Below are positions 6,546-9,788 of a stretch of DNA of 9,788 nucleotides, piece by piece. The position numbers were made by a program, and so were the translations under genes. The notes beneath the pieces are model-generated. The model ran no database searches, was not told where the DNA came from, and worked only from the letters and a program-made list of their open reading frames with translations. Source of the DNA: Actinomycetales bacterium (GTDB taxonomy: Bacteria; Actinomycetota; Actinomycetes; Actinomycetales; Cellulomonadaceae); NCBI GenBank assembly GCA_012514835.1, contig JAAYZM010000406.1, positions 1 through 9,788 of the forward strand, given 5' to 3'. Each line of letters starts with the position of its first letter. Position 1 is the first letter of the stretch.

Positions 6546-7930
6546 GCGCCCACCCCCGTGAGCGCGTCCGCGACCTGCCACAGGCCCGCACCGTGCGACG
6601 ACTTCACGAGCACGACGTCGCCCGGGCGCAGCGCCCCCTCCAGGAAGTCGATCGCGTCCGCGACGGTGTCGACGCCGACGGCCTCGTCGCCCCACGAGCC
6701 CTCGTGCCCGGCGGCGTCGAGGATCGGCCGGGCGCCGGGCCCGACGACGACGGTCAGGCCCACGTTGAGCCGCACCACGAAGCGACCGATCGCGTCGTGC
6801 GCGCTGCGGTGCTCGTCGCCGAGCTCGAGCATCTCCCCGAGCACCGCGACGGAGCGCCGCTGCCGGCCCGCGATGACCGCGAGCGCCTGGAGCGCGGCAC
6901 GCATCGAGTCGGGGTTGGCGTTGTAGGAGTCGTCGATCACGGTCACGCCGTCTGCCCGCTCGACCACGTGCATGCGGTGCGCACTGAGCGCACCCGCCTC
7001 GCTCACGCGTCGCGCGACCTCCGCGAGGGGGACGCCGAGCTCGAGGGCGACGCTCGCGGCCGCGAGGGCGTTGGTCACGTGGTGCGCACCGACGAGGCTC
7101 AGGTGCACCGGCGCGGAGCCCGCAGCGGTCTCGAGCGTGAACGCCGCGCGACCCGCGGCGTCGACCGTGAGGTCTGCGGCCCGCACCTGGGCGCCCGCGG
7201 ACTCCCCGAAGAGGACGGCACGCTCGGCGAGAGCGGCCATCGGTGCGACGCGGTCGTCGTCGGCGTTGAGCACCGCGACACCGCCGGGGACGAGCCCCTG
7301 GACGATCTCGGACTTCGCGCGTGCGACGGCGTCGATCCCCCCGAATCCACCCACGTGGGCGTGCGCGACGCGGAGCACGACGGCGACGTCCGGCGCGGCG
7401 ATCCCCGTGAGGTAGTCGAGCTCCCCGAGCGCGGCGGCGCCCATCTCGAGGACGAGGAAGCGCGTCTCGGCGTCGGCCCGCAGCACCGTGAGCGGCAGCC
7501 CGATCTCGTTGTTGAAGCTCGCGACGGGCGCGACCGTGGGCCCCGAGGCGCCGAGCACCTGGAGCAGGAGGTCCTTCGTGGTGGTCTTGCCGACCGAACC
7601 CGTGACACCGACGACGCGCAGCCCGCCGGGTCGCAAGCGCGCGAGGTGCTCACGGGCGAGCGCACCGAGAGCCTTCTCGACGTCGGGCACGATCACGCTC
7701 GGCGCCCCCGTGGGACGCGAGGCCAGCACGAGGCTCGCGCCCGCCTCGACGGCGGCCGCCGCGAAGTCGTGGCCGTCCGTCCGCTCCCCCGGCAGCGCGA
7801 CGAAGAGCGCACCGGGCACGGCCTCGCGCGAGTCGATCACCGCGGGGCCCGCGACGCGAACGTCCGGACCGACGGCGTCGAGCGTTCCCCCGGTGATGGC
7901 GGCCAGCTCGGCCGCGCCCAGGGCAATCAC
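6542..7930 (-). CDS. murF: UDP-N-acetylmuramoyl-tripeptide--D-alanyl-D-alanine ligase MurF
   Basis: Cytoplasmic ligase that attaches the D-Ala-D-Ala dipeptide, completing the UDP-MurNAc-pentapeptide used by MraY. The protein has 462 residues. The N-terminal substrate domain includes VIDSREAVPGALFVALPGE (31-49). The ATPase domain has GVTGSVGKTTTKDLL (108-122), FNNEIGLPLTVL (139-150), EMGA (162-165) and a AHAHVGGFGG segment (189-198). HHVTNALAA is at 283-291. The C-terminal domain has the MurF signature DDSYNANPDSM (333-343), GEMLELGDE (365-373) and KSSHGAGL (443-450), where many relatives have KGSRG. The frame is open far upstream through murE; GTG at 7930 was chosen because it forms a GTGA overlap with the murE stop and gives a normal N-terminus. 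GGGCGGG just upstream is a weak ribosome site. The stop overlaps the mraY ATG. Confidence 0.97.
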   Translation of the reverse strand: MIALGAAELAAITGGTLDAVGPDVRVAGPAVIDSREAVPGALFVALPGERTDGHDFAAAAVEAGASLVLASRPTGAPSVIVPDVEKALGALAREHLARLRPGGLRVVGVTGSVGKTTTKDLLLQVLGASGPTVAPVASFNNEIGLPLTVLRADAETRFLVLEMGAAALGELDYLTGIAAPDVAVVLRVAHAHVGGFGGIDAVARAKSEIVQGLVPGGVAVLNADDDRVAPMAALAERAVLFGESAGAQVRAADLTVDAAGRAAFTLETAAGSAPVHLSLVGAHHVTNALAAASVALELGVPLAEVARRVSEAGALSAHRMHVVERADGVTVIDDSYNANPDSMRAALQALAVIAGRQRRSVAVLGEMLELGDEHRSAHDAIGRFVVRLNVGLTVVVGPGARPILDAAGHEGSWGDEAVGVDTVADAIDFLEGALRPGDVVLVKSSHGAGLWQVADALTGVGA

Positions 7931-9486
7931 TGGCCCGCCCGTTCCGCGCGTGCGGCGAGGTAGACGTCTCGGTCGTTGTAGCGGTGGAACACTCCGGCGA
8001 TCTCCTGGGTCGGTTCGTGGCCCTTGCCCGTCACGATGACGGTATCCGCCTCGCTCGCGAGCGCGAGCCCACGGCGGATCGCGTCCGCGCGCGGGCTCAC
8101 CTCCTCGACGTCGCGCAGGTCGGGTCTCTCGCCGCGCACGCCGTCGAGGATCGCCGCGCGGATCGTGGCGGGGTCCTCCGAGCGCGGGTTCTCGTCCGTG
8201 ACGACGAGCACGTCGGCAAGCCGTGCGGCGACCTGACCCATGATCGGGCGCTTGCCCTGGTCGCGGTCCCCGTCCGAGCCGAAGACGATCACGAGCCGCC
8301 CGGGCGTGATGGGGCGCACGGCCTGCAGCGCGAGCTCGAGAGCGTCGGGCGTGTGCGCGTAGTCGACGAGGCACAGCGGCCAGCCGCCCCCGCGCTCGAT
8401 CACCCGCTCCATGCGTCCCGGGATCTCGTGCGCCGCGCCGATCGCCGCGATCGCGATGTCGAGCGGCACCCCGCTGCGGTGCGCGAGGACGATCGCGAGG
8501 GCCGCGTTCGAGACGTTCACCAGGCCGGGCAGCGGGCTCGCCGCCGTCACGACGCTCCCGTCCGGGGTGCGCAGCGAGAACGTGGACCCCACGCCGTCGA
8601 GGCCGATGTCCGCGTCGAGCACGGCCCAGTCCGCGTCCGCGGCCGCGGGCACACCCACGCGCGTGGCGATCGTCTCGACGGGGATCTGAGCGAGCCCCAC
8701 CATCTTCGCGCCCCACTCGTCGTCGACCACCACGACGCCCCGCTCGGCCTGGCCCGCCGCGAAGAGGCGCGCCTTGTCCGCGAGGTAGGTGTCCATGTCC
8801 CCGTGGAAGTCGAGGTGGTCGCGCTGGAGGTTCGTGAAGCCGACGACGTCGAGCTCCAGGCCACCCGTACGGTGCAGCGCGAGCGCGTGCGAGGACGCCT
8901 CGATCGTCGCGGCCCCGGCACCCCGCTCCCGCGCGAGGCCGAGGATCGCGTGCAGCACCGGTGCCTCGACCGTGGTGCGCGGGCTCTCGATCGCCTCGTC
9001 GCCGATGCGCAGCTCGACAGTCCCGAGGATCGCCGTCGAGTCGAACCGCGCCCGCTGGGCGGCGTCCACGAAGTACGCCGTCGTCGTCTTGCCGTTCGTG
9101 CCCGTGACGGCCACGGTCACGAGGTCGTGGCCCGGGTAGCCGTACATCCACGCCGCGACGTCGCCGACGAGCACGCGCGGGTCCGTCGCGACCAGCACGG
9201 GGACGTCGGCGTCGACCAGCGCCGCACCGTCGTCGTCCGTGAGCACCGCGACCGCGCCAGCCTCGATGGCCTGCGCCGTGAACTCCGCGCCGTGGCGCTT
9301 GAGCCCGCGCAGGGCGACGAAGAGGTCACCGGGAGCGACGTCCCCGCTGCCGACGGCGAGGCCGGTCACGTGGGTGTCGGGGTGGGCGTCCGGGGCGACG
9401 AGGCGCAGCCCGAAGGCGGTGGCGATGTCGTCGACCCGGTGCGCGCGAGGATGCGTCGGGCGCATCCGCCCCTGGGCGGACGTCAT
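7927..9486 (-). CDS. murE: UDP-N-acetylmuramoyl-L-alanyl-D-glutamate--diamino acid ligase MurE
   Basis: Cytoplasmic ligase that adds the third stem residue (meso-diaminopimelate, or L-Lys or L-Orn in some Actinomycetes) to UDP-MurNAc-L-Ala-D-Glu. The protein has 519 residues. Motifs in order: GLAVGSGDVAPGDLFVAL (42-59), the P-loop VTGTNGKTTT (127-136), EASSHAL (196-202), NLQRDHLDFHG (219-229), DKARLF (237-242), GRMERV (357-362), VDYAHTPDALE (374-384), GSDGDRDQGKR (403-413), ENPRSEDP (432-439) and GKGHEPTQ (487-494). ENPR stands where DAP enzymes usually have DNPR; the Arg that contacts DAP is kept, so the substrate cannot be settled here. The ATG at 9486 is preferred over an in-frame ATG at 9465 and a GTG at 9516; it lies 8 nt after a -10-like TAGATT and has no Shine-Dalgarno, suggesting a leaderless message. 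The stop overlaps the murF GTG. Confidence 0.97.
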   Translation of the reverse strand: MTSAQGRMRPTHPRAHRVDDIATAFGLRLVAPDAHPDTHVTGLAVGSGDVAPGDLFVALRGLKRHGAEFTAQAIEAGAVAVLTDDDGAALVDADVPVLVATDPRVLVGDVAAWMYGYPGHDLVTVAVTGTNGKTTTAYFVDAAQRARFDSTAILGTVELRIGDEAIESPRTTVEAPVLHAILGLARERGAGAATIEASSHALALHRTGGLELDVVGFTNLQRDHLDFHGDMDTYLADKARLFAAGQAERGVVVVDDEWGAKMVGLAQIPVETIATRVGVPAAADADWAVLDADIGLDGVGSTFSLRTPDGSVVTAASPLPGLVNVSNAALAIVLAHRSGVPLDIAIAAIGAAHEIPGRMERVIERGGGWPLCLVDYAHTPDALELALQAVRPITPGRLVIVFGSDGDRDQGKRPIMGQVAARLADVLVVTDENPRSEDPATIRAAILDGVRGERPDLRDVEEVSPRADAIRRGLALASEADTVIVTGKGHEPTQEIAGVFHRYNDRDVYLAARAERAGQ

Positions 9487-9499
9487 GGGGACGAATCTA
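9487..9499 (-). promoter_or_regulatory. Candidate promoter of murE (leaderless)
   Basis: TAGATT at 9494-9499 (minus strand) fits the actinobacterial -10 pattern TAnnnT. Seven bases separate it from the murE ATG, so transcription would begin at or beside the A of ATG. There is no Shine-Dalgarno before this ATG. No convincing -35 hexamer is present at 16-18 bp upstream; -35 elements are often weak in these organisms. It lies in the only intergenic gap of the window. Confidence 0.45.
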
Positions 9500-9524
9500 C
9501 CCGCTCGGTCGCCCACGGCCGGGA

Positions 9525-9543
9525 CGTGCTCACCGCAAGCACG
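9525..9543 (-). other. Small hairpin in the ftsI-murE gap
   Basis: CGTGCT and AGCACG form a perfect 6-bp stem with a 7-nt loop, six bases after the ftsI stop codon. No T-tract follows, so it does not look like an intrinsic terminator. It might weakly attenuate or stabilise the 3' end of ftsI mRNA, or be chance. Confidence 0.3.
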
Positions 9544-9548
9544 GCGCG

Positions 9549-9788
9549 CTACTCGTCCTCGTCGTCCGGAGTGCCCCACTCGATGGGGAACAGGTCGGGC
9601 TCCGAGCCGCTCGGCGGGACGCCCAGCGCCTGGAGCGCGTACGCGGAGACCTCCTTGAAGACCGGTCCGGCGACGGCGCCGCCGTACGTCGCGGCCTTCG
9701 GGTCGAAGACGACGACGCCGACGGCGAGCCGCGGGTTGTCCGCCGGGACGACGCCGACGAACGACGAGACGATCTTGGTCATCTGCCC
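9549..9788 (-). CDS. ftsI: Septal peptidoglycan transpeptidase FtsI (PBP3 type), C-terminal end only
   Basis: FtsI is the class B penicillin-binding protein that crosslinks septal peptidoglycan made by FtsW. Only the last 79 codons are present; the gene enters from beyond 9788 and ends at TAG 9549-9551. The segment SSFVGVVPADNPRLAVGVVV (residues 7-26 of the visible part) matches the end of the transpeptidase domain, downstream of the KTG motif, which is outside the window. It is followed by YGGAVAGPVFKEVSAYALQ (33-51) and LGVPPS (53-58), the usual end of the domain. The protein finishes with an acidic tail (DDEDE), which should lie outside the membrane. It is placed as the gene before murE, as in actinobacterial dcw clusters. 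The conventional name could also be pbpB. An ATG at 9782 is internal, not a start. Confidence 0.93.
   Translation of the reverse strand, partial: GQMTKIVSSFVGVVPADNPRLAVGVVVFDPKAATYGGAVAGPVFKEVSAYALQALGVPPSGSEPDLFPIEWGTPDDEDE

Noticed and set aside
4015..6591. A possible MraY-MurD style fusion or long MurD, since the murD frame is open to 6591
   Set aside because: The part upstream of 5463 reads mraY in the wrong frame and is Arg-rich nonsense; mraY in its own frame has all family motifs. The same applies to the murF frame upstream of 7930 and the murC frame upstream of 1696.
5577..6926. A 449-codon open frame on the plus strand opposite mraY and the end of murF
   Set aside because: It lies antisense to two unmistakable genes, and its charged, low-complexity translation is typical of a GC-driven shadow.
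7350..7359. CCCACGTGGG palindrome inside murF
   Set aside because: Ten bases is short at this GC content, and it encodes the conserved HVGG segment, so codon constraint explains it.
9533..9538. TTGCGG as a -35 element for the murE promoter
   Set aside because: It is about 33 bp from the TAGATT hexamer, far more than the usual 16-18 bp.
9487..9579. A longer MurE starting at the in-frame ATG 9579
   Set aside because: It would overlap the ftsI end and add 31 Arg/Gly-rich residues not expected in MurE. The ATG at 9486 gives a normal N-terminus.

Overview
This window comes from a very GC-rich genome with almost invariably G or C at third codon positions, frequent GTG starts and tightly overlapping genes. 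The gene order is the division and cell wall (dcw) cluster of an Actinomycete. Protein style (long basic N-terminal tail on FtsQ, actinobacterial forms of FtsW and MraY) fits the order Micrococcales, possibly near Cellulomonas or Cellulosimicrobium. That placement is an inference from general resemblance, not from a search.

Every gene is on the minus strand, so the operon reads from high to low coordinates: ftsI (last 79 codons only), murE, murF, mraY, murD, ftsW, murG, murC and ftsQ (first 94 codons only). The only untranslated stretch is a 62-nt gap between ftsI and murE. All seven later junctions are start/stop overlaps of 1, 4 or 8 nt, so the segment from murE to ftsQ is probably one translationally coupled unit. 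The gap holds a TAGATT -10-like hexamer placed so that transcription could start at or next to the murE ATG. This suggests a leaderless internal promoter. No stretch longer than 62 nt lacks a gene.

The genes form most of one pathway. MurC adds L-Ala, MurD adds D-Glu, MurE adds the diamino acid and MurF adds D-Ala-D-Ala to UDP-MurNAc. MraY then moves the product to undecaprenyl phosphate (lipid I) and MurG adds GlcNAc (lipid II). The septal polymerase FtsW and transpeptidase FtsI use lipid II at the division site, where FtsQ is a bitopic divisome scaffold. No murB, ddl or ftsA lies between murC and ftsQ.

I found no mobile element, CRISPR array, RNA gene or previously undescribed system. The region is conserved housekeeping DNA. 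The points worth a second look are small: a strict five-residue arginine periodicity and relaxed codon use in the FtsQ tail, a three-copy 15-bp tandem repeat in murC, a 25-nt near-perfect palindrome inside ftsW, the candidate leaderless murE promoter, and an ENPR rather than DNPR motif in MurE.
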